DNA from: JACMLD01 sp038229695
GTDB lineage: Bacteria; Bacteroidota; Bacteroidia; Chitinophagales; Chitinophagaceae
DNA length: 64,000 nt
Assembly: GCA_038229695.1 (NCBI GenBank)
Contig: JBBROE010000004.1
Location: 14,157-78,156, forward strand
Reading direction: 5' to 3'
Shown here: piece after piece, positions 18,081-26,602 of the stretch
Layout of the letters: each line of letters opens with the position of its first letter
Numbering within the stretch: position 1 is the stretch's first letter
The notes under the pieces: generated by a model
Database searches by the model: none
The model's input: the letters and a program-made list of their open reading frames with translations, nothing else
Told to the model about the DNA's origin: nothing
Program-made: the position numbers and the translations under genes

Positions 18081-19439
18081 TTACTGGTATTTAACTTTAC
18101 CCGCGACCAGCAGGCCTACTTCCCTTCCTGCACGGGCACCTTCATTGACACTCACCTTATAATGTATTCCGCCATAGAACCGGCTGATGGAGGCTTCGTC
18201 AGCAGCCGCTACAAAAGAATCGAAATGTCGCTGCATGCCGATGTAATGAAGATCGCTGGTATCCTGGAAGGCAAAATGATCCCCATATAAAGCGCTGAGT
18301 ACCGTTGCAGCTGCACGCGTAATGGTACTGTGCCCGCTGGTATATTCAGGAAACGGCGGTGTTTGCAAAAAGGACGTCCAGCCATTGTCAAGCTGCTGGT
18401 TGATAACCGTTATAGGCCTGATGTAATTCGTTTTGTATTTTACATCCCAGCACGAAATAAAAGCATCATACAACGACACGGCCGTGAGTGCATAAGTTGC
18501 AGCAGTCTTCACCGCATCGGCCTTGTCCATCTTTGCTGCGATGGCAGCAATCCCCATCCAGTGGCCGCCGGGCGTTATCTTTTTATTGCCCAGCATCATG
18601 TGTCCTGAATGCTCGATGACAAACGGGTTATCATCCCAGTACCGCGCAATGGTCTGCTGTTCGGGTGTAAGACTGCGACTGGTATCATACACTTCTCTCA
18701 CGGCCCGGAAGAAGGTACTGGTACTGTCTGTACTGAACGGCGGTGGCGGCGGTGCCATGAACTGCGAGGCTGAATCCATGACCAGCGGCTTCATGGTGTT
18801 CCAGCACCACTCTACCCCATCCTGGTAATCCGGGGGAGTAGGTCGCCATTTACCCGCTTCTTCACTGCCGAGATGTTTGGGTTTACCCCGCGAAGCCAGG
18901 TAACCATCGGTCTTCGCGCGGGCCAGCACCACGTTGGCAACGGCTTCGCCAAAGGCCAGCGACTGATTATATACTGTTTCATCCAGGTTATCGCGGTAGC
19001 GCTCGTAAGTCGACGTTTCATAGCTCTTCAGCGAATCGACTGAAAAGACTTTTACATTTCTGACTACTGTGAAAAACGCCTTGGTGGCGGCAAGGGCGAA
19101 ATTATAGTTCTTCCCTTTTTCCGGTTGGGGCATTTTTCCAAAGCCATGCAGCTGGGCGGTTATCGATAACGCATTTTTTTTATTGAAGCGTATGGCCTCG
19201 TAAGCGGCGAGTGAAGAATAGGCATAGATCCGGCTTGCTACAGGCGGCGTAAAGACATCATAAATGATGACTTGAGTAAGCATGTCTTCATTTTGGTGCA
19301 GCACGGCAGCTGCATCCGGGAGCGTTTTTTTTCCATGGCACCCCGCAAGCAGGACACACCACAGCAAACAGTTGGTACTGATTCTTACAATACGCGATAC
19401 CCTATCCTTTTTTACTAACAATTTATTTCTTTCCCCCAT
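18081..19439 (-). CDS. Vanadium-dependent haloperoxidase family lipoprotein
   Basis: A 452-residue lipoprotein (LAGC, Cys34) with the PAP2/vanadium haloperoxidase helical domain. The oxyanion-binding motifs are KYKTNYIRP (K334...R341), TSGHS (Ser368-Gly-His370) and SRFYGGIH (Arg420, His426). The family normally has Asp four residues after this last His, but here the position is Ser430. Members either oxidise halides with peroxide using bound vanadate or act as phosphatases; which applies here cannot be read. Its start lies inside the end of the cytochrome c/FG-GAP gene (17-bp overlap), so it ends the SusC-led locus. Confidence 0.85.
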   Translation of the reverse strand: MGERNKLLVKKDRVSRIVRISTNCLLWCVLLAGCHGKKTLPDAAAVLHQNEDMLTQVIIYDVFTPPVASRIYAYSSLAAYEAIRFNKKNALSITAQLHGFGKMPQPEKGKNYNFALAATKAFFTVVRNVKVFSVDSLKSYETSTYERYRDNLDETVYNQSLAFGEAVANVVLARAKTDGYLASRGKPKHLGSEEAGKWRPTPPDYQDGVEWCWNTMKPLVMDSASQFMAPPPPPFSTDSTSTFFRAVREVYDTSRSLTPEQQTIARYWDDNPFVIEHSGHMMLGNKKITPGGHWMGIAAIAAKMDKADAVKTAATYALTAVSLYDAFISCWDVKYKTNYIRPITVINQQLDNGWTSFLQTPPFPEYTSGHSTITRAAATVLSALYGDHFAFQDTSDLHYIGMQRHFDSFVAAADEASISRFYGGIHYKVSVNEGARAGREVGLLVAGKVKYQ

Positions 19440-21000
19440 TTTTCAAAACTATATAAGGCGGTCCGTTTTTCCAGTTGGCAGCCCCTTTCAGAAACGCTGG
19501 CGCAATGGAGAAATTGCCCAGTACCAAGTCAGTCCTGCCATCCCCATCTACGTCCCCGGCATCCATGGTAAGCCACCTGCCCTGGTCCGTTCCCGGAACG
19601 GAATAAGGCTGGAAATCCAAGTTACCCTTATTTTCGAGATAGATAAATGTTTCATCGGGATGATTGGTATAATCGGCAAAAAAAGAAATGGCCGCAATGT
19701 CCAGGTCGCCATCCCCGTCGAAATCCCTTGCCATCGCTTTAAAGGCCCCGTACATGGGGAAGAAATACGACTGCTTAAAATGATTGGTCTTATCATTCAG
19801 GTAAATATAGACACCGTGGTAGGGCTTCAACACCGGCGAATAATCCGCGTTGTCGCCGCAGGTATAGAGAATATCAGGATACCCGTCCTTATTAAAATCG
19901 GCAAACTCGAAATAGGAAGACCCGGCTATAGACTGGAACCGCAGGATCGTTTCTGTCCTGAAGGTACCATTCCCCTGGTTGGTGAATAAAAATATGCCTT
20001 CATCTCCCTGGGTGAACAAAGCCCACACATCGGGCAGGCCGTCATGGTTCACATCGCTGATATAGGCCTTTATCGGGCCAGCTACGCCGCGGATGACGTG
20101 CCGTTCAAAATGACCATCGCCTTTATTTTCTAACCAGGATAGTGCTCCTGCGAGGTTACCAAACTCACATACCAGGTAATCCATTTTTCCGTCGCGGTTA
20201 AAATCTGCCGCAGTTACCTGTACCGGGCGCTCAAGACCATTGATCCGCAGGCTGCTGTCCAATTCCATTTTACCCAGGGCATTGAACCCGATAGTCCCGA
20301 TGGTTCCATATTTCCCATTGTTGGGATTGATGAGACCGATATTGCAGGCCACCAGTTTGCCCGGCTGGTGATCCAGGTCTACCACCGTGCCCGCGACAGA
20401 AAACGAGTCCAGCACCGCTCCGCCCGCCGATAACATAATAAGCTGCTTTGACTTCATATCTGAAATCACCACCTGCCTCTTTGCGGCAAGCGTATCAACC
20501 TGCACAAAACAGGTGGTGGGCAGGGGCTCCTTAAAAATTGCCGGCACCACGGTAAACATGGAAAGCCCGGATTTAACAGCCGTTTTCCTGTCCTGCCCCG
20601 GTAACGAATCTGGGGAGAGCGACGTATAATAATCGATTATGTATTGCCAGTTTTGCGTACCCAGCATCGGCTTGGACGGGTAATAGTTTTTATCAACATT
20701 GGGATCATTCCGGCTGTTGGGATAATGGATAAAGCCGTAATCGAAGATGCCCAGTCTTGGCCCCATACCGGGAAGCACCCCGGTCTCCCAATGTTTGGCA
20801 TCCAGCAATGAAGGATCGGGTAAGAGGTGGCACGACTGGCAATAATCGGCAGCCAGCTGTTTTCCTTTTTTAATATTTTCATCAGGAACATTCCGGTGAG
20901 ATGCATTTTTTTCATAGTGTGTACAGGAGCATGCACCTGCAGCTACTGTTCCCGCGATTGAATAAATAAGTAACCTTTTGATGGTGCCATGAACTGCCAT
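19423..21000 (-). CDS. Cytochrome c-like/FG-GAP repeat lipoprotein
   Basis: A 525-residue lipoprotein (AGAC, Cys24) whose N-terminal part carries a single covalent-heme motif CQSCH (Cys54, Cys57, His58) in a short cytochrome-c-like region. The rest is a beta-propeller of FG-GAP/VCBS repeats with calcium-loop motifs such as DFNRDGKMDY, DVNHDGLPDV, DFNKDGYPDI, DFDGDGDLDI and DVDGDGRTDL. This suggests an exported protein able both to carry an electron and to bind a ligand. The adjoining haloperoxidase gene overlaps it, so joint action in an oxidation at the cell envelope is a reasonable inference. Confidence 0.85.
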   Translation of the reverse strand: MAVHGTIKRLLIYSIAGTVAAGACSCTHYEKNASHRNVPDENIKKGKQLAADYCQSCHLLPDPSLLDAKHWETGVLPGMGPRLGIFDYGFIHYPNSRNDPNVDKNYYPSKPMLGTQNWQYIIDYYTSLSPDSLPGQDRKTAVKSGLSMFTVVPAIFKEPLPTTCFVQVDTLAAKRQVVISDMKSKQLIMLSAGGAVLDSFSVAGTVVDLDHQPGKLVACNIGLINPNNGKYGTIGTIGFNALGKMELDSSLRINGLERPVQVTAADFNRDGKMDYLVCEFGNLAGALSWLENKGDGHFERHVIRGVAGPIKAYISDVNHDGLPDVWALFTQGDEGIFLFTNQGNGTFRTETILRFQSIAGSSYFEFADFNKDGYPDILYTCGDNADYSPVLKPYHGVYIYLNDKTNHFKQSYFFPMYGAFKAMARDFDGDGDLDIAAISFFADYTNHPDETFIYLENKGNLDFQPYSVPGTDQGRWLTMDAGDVDGDGRTDLVLGNFSIAPAFLKGAANWKNGPPYIVLKNGGKK

Positions 21001-21111
21001 AAATAGTTTTTACCTGCTGTTTATATTCCTGTCCTGATTGTTTGATTACTGCCCTTTTTGGCCTACCCTGCAAACATGCCAAACACACATTTTGTTGTGC
21101 GGGTTCGCTGA

Positions 21112-24100
21112 TTAGAGGGTTATTACCCGGGACTTCCCTTTACTATCGGAGATGGTCAGCTGCTTTACCCCGTCATTTACCCAGATGCAGCGGGCAGATT
21201 GCGAAAGAAATCCATGCCCGTAATACAATTCCTGCTTCCTGGTTTTACCATTTTTATAAACGATTACTGCCGATTCATCCCCGGGAAATACATGGATCGG
21301 TTTAAGCGACTGTTTTAACTGAAGTAGTTTCAGGGGAGCGCGGTTCTGCCCGGCAGCAACGAGGTACTGCCCCGTTTTTCCGCGAAGCGAAACCATTGCT
21401 TTCCCGTTTCCCGGAATATAAACCCCGCTCTGGAGCATGCTGAGCGGGGAGAAACCGCCTTTCCCGTCGCCTTTCAGCATCAGCCCGTTGCCTGCATCGT
21501 AGCGACCGACATTTACATCGGTACCATAGTCGTTCGTGTTGATGAGCAGGTCCAGGTTGCCATCGCCGTCAAAATCGTCAGTGACCATGCCATTGATGGC
21601 CGAGAGCTGCGCCTGGACCGGCAGGTCCACCAGTGTAAATTTGCCATGACCATCGTTCCGGCAATAACTGGAGCGCAGGTTATTGGCTTTGATGATAAGC
21701 GCCTCCTGCAACTGCGCTTTGCTGAATAGCTTATCCATGGTTGCCGTAGCGTACGACTTATAATTCTGAAAGATTGACCGGATGCCCAGCATTTGCTTGA
21801 TGGCGTCGTCCCGGTTCTGCGCGGGGTACTCCCGTTTCACCGTGTCTTCCTGGCTGGTGGGCAGGTACAGGGAGGGAAATGCATCGTAGCTGCCGTTGTT
21901 GTCAAAGTCTTTGGCATAGATAGTCACCGGGTACTGGTCCGTCGCCTTGTAAAAAGAATTTTCACCGAGGTTGCCAAAGATATAATCGATGTCTCCATCG
22001 TTATCAAAATCACCTGCTGCGATGCTGTTCCACCAGCCAATTTCGCGGCCTATCCCGCTCGCTGCGGTTACATCCCTGAACACACCTTTGTCATTTTTGA
22101 AAAAAGTGACAGGCATCCACTCTCCCGCCAGTACAAGGTCCGGCCAGCCATCGTTGTTAAAATCGGTAAAGACGGCATCGCAAACCATTCCAACATTTTT
22201 TAAGCCGGCTGCCGCTTCAGCGGTAACGTTGGTAAATTTTACCTTCCCGTCTTTGCTGTCATTCCGGTAAATAAAGCTGGAAACCGGCCTGGGATAATGC
22301 CAGGGATCCACCCTGCCTGCAATGAACAGGTCGAGGTCGCCGTCCCGGTCATAATCAATGGCGCGGACGCATGACTTACTCACGAGGTTTGCCGGTATAG
22401 CCAGCGAATCATAGGTAAATTTCCCATTTCCATCGTTGTGATAAAATCGGTCCTGGTAACTCGGTGACCCCGGTTTGCTTTCATAGCCCCCGTGGGATAC
22501 GTAGAGGTCCGGGCGACCATCCCCATCGGCATCAAACAGCATAAGCCCCATATCCTGGTAAGCAATAAGATAGTTGGCGGGCGGAGGTGCAAAAAGGGTT
22601 TGCTGGGCAAATCCGCCATTACTTTGCTGGGTCAGTGCCGTAATGCCGTTCCCGGCGTTACCGCCCGAAATGATATCATCGAGCCCATCACCATTGATAT
22701 CGCCTACGGCGAGTGAAGGGCCGTATTCTGAGAACTTATGGGGCAATAATTTCTGGATGTTGAAGTCAACAAAATCTTTTTGCTGATAAGAGAAATTCAA
22801 TCCCGCGGCAGCGGTAATATCGGTAAAGACCGCAGTGCTGTCAGTAGCCGGCCGGCTCCAGCTGAATGGTTCACGGGCATTTTTTATATCGAGGACAAGC
22901 GACTGGTCTGTAGACACATTTTTGAGCAGCTGCCGTTTTCCATTGGGCCATTTCACGATGATGGAATCGATGCGGGAGAGTGTATCCAGCCCGAAATGGG
23001 GATCGATTGGCATGGAGGAAAGATACCCGCGGTAAGGGGTCTGTTCATAGGCCTGCTGCCGGTGATCATAAAACAGTTCCAGCCAGGCGCCCAGTCCGTT
23101 TCGGTTGAGTGCATCGCCTTTTAGCACGACATTCAGGTAATGATTGGTAGCGGGGTTATTGTCACGCCGGTGATTTTCATATATGGTTGCCTCATCGTTG
23201 ATGTTATTGATAATTACGTCAAGGTCGCCGTCGTTATCCAGATCCGCATAGGCAGCACCGTTAGAGAAGGAGGTAGCTGTGAATCCCCAGTTTGCCGACA
23301 CGTCGGAAAACGAAAGATTTCCGTTGTTATGAAAGGCATACTTATGCAGTTTAACCTGCGGCACCTGCTTCAGCGTAAAAGATTTTGAAGCAATTGTGGA
23401 AGCCTGCTGGCGGAAAGTGATGAAATCGTGATCGGTGATGTCTTTGGGATAGCCATTGGTGACGATGATATCGCGGAAACCGTCGTTGTCAAAATCGGCC
23501 ACCAGCGGGCACCAGCTCCAGTCTGTTTCTGAGATGCCTGCCAAGTAACCGGCATCACTGAATACAGGGTCGCCAACAGAGTCGTTCCTGTTGATGCGCG
23601 GCCCCTGGTTTACCTGCAGGCTGTTTCGCGCGTACTGGTACTGGTAATGAAAATAATCGCTGTTCTGGAAGGTCTGGTAGCCCGAAGAACTCAACATCAT
23701 TTTTTTACGGTAGTTGTCCGCCGGGTTCATATCGAGTTCTACGACGTCGGACAGGCCGTCGTTATTGATATCGATTACGTCCTGGCCCATCCCATTGGCT
23801 GACGTGTGCTTGAAATAGGAATCTGCTTTGTTGCTGAAGGTGCCGTCGTGGTTGTTGATATAGAGCAGGTCGTTGGAAATAAAGTCATTGGTTACAAAAA
23901 TATCTTTCCAGCCGTCTTTATTGAAGTCGGCGATACTTACCCCGTGGCCGTACCCTTCCGTAGTTACGCCCGCAAATTTGCTGACATCGGTGAATACGCC
24001 GTGTTTGAGGCTGGCGTTCCAGTCGTTCCGGTACAGCCTGCCGGTGCTGGGAAAAGAACCGTCTGTAATCTTTGGCCGGAAGGTGGCCGGGTTGATGCTG

Positions 24101-24693
24101 GGTATAATTTGATTTACGGCGATATACAGATCGAGGTCACCGTCATTATCATAATCAAAGAAGGCCGCCATGGTGGAATGCGTGGTATCATCCAGCCCAT
24201 ATGCTTTAGCCATGTCCTTAAAAACCGGGATGCCGTTCTTGTCGTTGCCCTGGTTTACATAAAGAATGTTGCGCCTTTTCTCCGGGTTGGGATCCATGGT
24301 GGCGCACACATACATATCGGGTTTGCCGTCGTTGTTGATATCCACTACCGCTACTCCCCTGCACCATTTGTCCTCGCCTTCCACACCGGCAACGGAAGTT
24401 ATATCGTCAAATTTCAGGTGACCCCTGTTGAGGTATAGCCTGGAGGCAACGCGGTTGCCGGTAAAATAGATATCGGGCAGGCCGTCGTTGTTGAAGTCGC
24501 CGATCCCCACCCCTCCCCCGTTATAAATGTTCGTGAGATCGATCGGGTTGATGGAGTCATTCTCGGTAATGGTATTGGCAAACCGGATGCCGGTGGAGGA
24601 GGATGGCAATGCTTCAAACAGGGTGCTTTTATGACTGCAGGCCGTCAGCCCCGCGAGAACAGACAGTACAAATATTCGGCAGGCAACTTTCAT
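21112..24693 (-). CDS. Large FG-GAP/VCBS and UnbV (CRTAC1-like) lipoprotein
   Basis: A 1193-residue lipoprotein (LTAC, Cys19). It contains two blocks of FG-GAP/VCBS repeats with many D-x-D/N-x-D-G calcium loops (DFNNDGLPDI, DINNDGKPDM, DYDNDGDLDL, DINGDGLDDI and others). An ASPIC/UnbV domain sits between them near residues 510-600 (GLGAWLELFYD, LSRIDSIIVKWPNGKR). Such proteins are abundant in Bacteroidota next to SusC/SusD pairs and are thought to bind ligands at the surface; no enzymatic residue set is visible. It lies downstream of SusD past a hairpin, and 111 bp upstream of the cytochrome c/FG-GAP gene. Confidence 0.9.
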   Translation of the reverse strand: MKVACRIFVLSVLAGLTACSHKSTLFEALPSSSTGIRFANTITENDSINPIDLTNIYNGGGVGIGDFNNDGLPDIYFTGNRVASRLYLNRGHLKFDDITSVAGVEGEDKWCRGVAVVDINNDGKPDMYVCATMDPNPEKRRNILYVNQGNDKNGIPVFKDMAKAYGLDDTTHSTMAAFFDYDNDGDLDLYIAVNQIIPSINPATFRPKITDGSFPSTGRLYRNDWNASLKHGVFTDVSKFAGVTTEGYGHGVSIADFNKDGWKDIFVTNDFISNDLLYINNHDGTFSNKADSYFKHTSANGMGQDVIDINNDGLSDVVELDMNPADNYRKKMMLSSSGYQTFQNSDYFHYQYQYARNSLQVNQGPRINRNDSVGDPVFSDAGYLAGISETDWSWCPLVADFDNDGFRDIIVTNGYPKDITDHDFITFRQQASTIASKSFTLKQVPQVKLHKYAFHNNGNLSFSDVSANWGFTATSFSNGAAYADLDNDGDLDVIINNINDEATIYENHRRDNNPATNHYLNVVLKGDALNRNGLGAWLELFYDHRQQAYEQTPYRGYLSSMPIDPHFGLDTLSRIDSIIVKWPNGKRQLLKNVSTDQSLVLDIKNAREPFSWSRPATDSTAVFTDITAAAGLNFSYQQKDFVDFNIQKLLPHKFSEYGPSLAVGDINGDGLDDIISGGNAGNGITALTQQSNGGFAQQTLFAPPPANYLIAYQDMGLMLFDADGDGRPDLYVSHGGYESKPGSPSYQDRFYHNDGNGKFTYDSLAIPANLVSKSCVRAIDYDRDGDLDLFIAGRVDPWHYPRPVSSFIYRNDSKDGKVKFTNVTAEAAAGLKNVGMVCDAVFTDFNNDGWPDLVLAGEWMPVTFFKNDKGVFRDVTAASGIGREIGWWNSIAAGDFDNDGDIDYIFGNLGENSFYKATDQYPVTIYAKDFDNNGSYDAFPSLYLPTSQEDTVKREYPAQNRDDAIKQMLGIRSIFQNYKSYATATMDKLFSKAQLQEALIIKANNLRSSYCRNDGHGKFTLVDLPVQAQLSAINGMVTDDFDGDGNLDLLINTNDYGTDVNVGRYDAGNGLMLKGDGKGGFSPLSMLQSGVYIPGNGKAMVSLRGKTGQYLVAAGQNRAPLKLLQLKQSLKPIHVFPGDESAVIVYKNGKTRKQELYYGHGFLSQSARCIWVNDGVKQLTISDSKGKSRVITL

Positions 24694-24736
24694 CTCACAA
24701 TATTAAAAAAAACAAGCGTAGGAACGGACTAAAATA

Positions 24737-24768
24737 GTAAAGGCAGAGTACAAGCACTCTGCCTTTAC
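24737..24768 (-). terminator. Strong hairpin after the SusD gene
   Basis: GTAAAGGCAGAGT at 24737-24749 is perfectly complementary to ACTCTGCCTTTAC at 24756-24768, a 13-bp stem with a six-base loop. On the minus strand it is followed by CTATTTTAG, a modest T-run. It lies 24 bp after the SusD stop and before the FG-GAP/UnbV gene. It could terminate part of the transcripts and so set a higher level for SusC/SusD than for downstream genes, or stabilise the 3' end. Confidence 0.75.
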
Positions 24769-24792
24769 GGGCATTAACACTACAATAAAAAG

Positions 24793-26580
24793 TTAGTAAC
24801 CCGGGTTCTGTACCATTTTATTTTTCTTATCACTGTTGAGCAGATCGAGCTCGCTCAGCGGGATGGGGTAATATTCATTTTTACCTTTTTTGAAAGTTTT
24901 GCCTGCCTTGTAATTCAGCAAAACACCTTCCCTGGCAGAATAAGGATTGAGCACCTGGTCGGCAATGCCCCAGCGCACGAGGTCAAAGAAACGATGTCCT
25001 TCCATAGCCAGTTCAAGACGGCGCTCAAAATAAATCGCTTTGAGGGCGTAAACAGGATCAGAGAAAGCACCGGCGGGGTACAGGCCGATTTTATAATTAT
25101 CAGCCGGGGTAGTTTGTGTTTTGTATTTGAAAGTGCTCGCATCAAAATCGCTGTTTTTGTATACCCAGGTGGTAGGGTCAGTAACCCTGTTCCTTACCTG
25201 GTTAACGTAACCGCGGGCAGTTTCTGCGTTACCACTGGTCTGGATTTCGCACTCGGCAGCCCACAACAGGATGTCTGAATAACGGAGCAAATTCACATTG
25301 TTGGCGGTAAGTTCGGTAGGTGCCCAGTAAGCACTTCCCGCATCGGTAACTGAGGCTTTCTGCGACAGCGGAAATACATTCTTTTTGGGACTGAAATGAC
25401 CGTCAGCCTGTGGATTACGAATCCATGCGTCGCCGGGGTGAGGACCCCAGTCGAGGTAAGGAATCCCCGGGCGGCCGATTGAAATGTCAATACGGGGATC
25501 CAGTGTGCCGGCATAAGGCGTTGCAACAGCACTTACACCAGGTCCGGTGTACCAGTTGTCCAGCAGCGGCAGGCCGCTGGCATCTGTTTTATATGCGTTG
25601 GCCAGATCCTGTGACGGGTTGTAAAAACCGCAGCAGCCACCCGGACCTCCATTGTAAGGAAAATTCAGGATGTCACCAAAGTTGCCATTGGGATCGCCGC
25701 CCCAGGCTACTGATGAACCATCCTGCACCGACATTTGCGCCGCGAAGACAGACTCAGAACTGTTCTTCTGTATGGCATTAAAATTCGAGGCATAGTTGGG
25801 AAGCAGGGCATATTTAGCCCCGCTGGCAGTTACACCACTGGCAATGAGACTGGCGAGTATGGGCTTTGCAGCAGCATATTTCTTTTGGAACATAAAGGCT
25901 TTAGCCTGGAACGCCATGGCGCCCCACTTGTTGATGCGGCCGGGTTGCGGCTGGGTAGCCGCCAGGTTGGCCACCGCAAAAGTCAGGTCTGCTTCAATTT
26001 TCGGCCAGACATCCACGGTATTGTCGATCGGCGTGCTGGAACCCACGATAACAGTTTCATCGATAAAAGGAATGTTACCCCACATTTTCTTGGCTTCCAT
26101 GTGATAGTAGGCACGAAGAAATTTGGCTTCCGCTGCAATTTCAGTCGATTGAGCTGGGGTCAGATCTTTTGCGTTAGGAAGAATACGGAGCACTTCATTG
26201 GAGCGCTGCACACCGGCCCAAACCACGTTCCACTTTTGCTGGAGGATACCGAGGGCAGAAGTAGTAGTCCAGGTTTCGGGTGCCAGGGCGTCATTGAAAT
26301 CCGAGTTATCCGAACCTTTGTACGCATCATCGGCGGCAATACCACCATAGATCCAGTTGGATGCACCAGAACCGGTGCCATCCCCTGCGGCCCCTTCGCC
26401 ATCAAGGAGCGAATAAGCGCCAATCAGGAGGCCATTAACACCGTCGGCACTGGCAATGATGGAAGGATCCAATGTTCCCAGTGTGGGTTTATTTAAAAAG
26501 CTTTTGTCGCAGGAAACCACCACGATGGCGATGACCGCACAACTTGCGAAAATCAGTAACCGGTTATTAAATCTTTTCAT
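24793..26580 (-). CDS. SusD/RagB family nutrient-binding outer-membrane lipoprotein
   Basis: A 595-residue lipoprotein (signal ending VVSC, Cys24) with the SusD/RagB pattern: CDKSFLNKPTLGTL at the N-terminus, TPR-like helices with AEAKFLRAYYHMEAKKMWGNIPF, and the C-terminal RYSDILLWAAECEIQ and YFERRLELAMEGHRFFDLVRWG. SusD proteins lid the SusC transporter and bind the substrate at the cell surface. It lies 22 bp after SusC on the same strand, so the two form the classical pair. Ligand specificity cannot be read; no sugar-active enzyme is in the same operon. Confidence 0.96.
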   Translation of the reverse strand: MKRFNNRLLIFASCAVIAIVVVSCDKSFLNKPTLGTLDPSIIASADGVNGLLIGAYSLLDGEGAAGDGTGSGASNWIYGGIAADDAYKGSDNSDFNDALAPETWTTTSALGILQQKWNVVWAGVQRSNEVLRILPNAKDLTPAQSTEIAAEAKFLRAYYHMEAKKMWGNIPFIDETVIVGSSTPIDNTVDVWPKIEADLTFAVANLAATQPQPGRINKWGAMAFQAKAFMFQKKYAAAKPILASLIASGVTASGAKYALLPNYASNFNAIQKNSSESVFAAQMSVQDGSSVAWGGDPNGNFGDILNFPYNGGPGGCCGFYNPSQDLANAYKTDASGLPLLDNWYTGPGVSAVATPYAGTLDPRIDISIGRPGIPYLDWGPHPGDAWIRNPQADGHFSPKKNVFPLSQKASVTDAGSAYWAPTELTANNVNLLRYSDILLWAAECEIQTSGNAETARGYVNQVRNRVTDPTTWVYKNSDFDASTFKYKTQTTPADNYKIGLYPAGAFSDPVYALKAIYFERRLELAMEGHRFFDLVRWGIADQVLNPYSAREGVLLNYKAGKTFKKGKNEYYPIPLSELDLLNSDKKNKMVQNPGY

Positions 26581-26602
26581 ATAATTAAATTAAATAAGGA
26601 AA

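Noticed and set aside
23806..24438. 210-codon plus-strand frame opposite the FG-GAP/UnbV gene
   Set aside because: It is the antisense of calcium-loop repeats (Asp/Gly/Asn codons reverse to Val/Ile-rich stretches), a common artefact, and the minus-strand gene is unmistakable.
25735..26496. 253-codon plus-strand frame opposite SusD
   Set aside because: It lies wholly inside the SusD gene on the other strand, and only SusD has family motifs.
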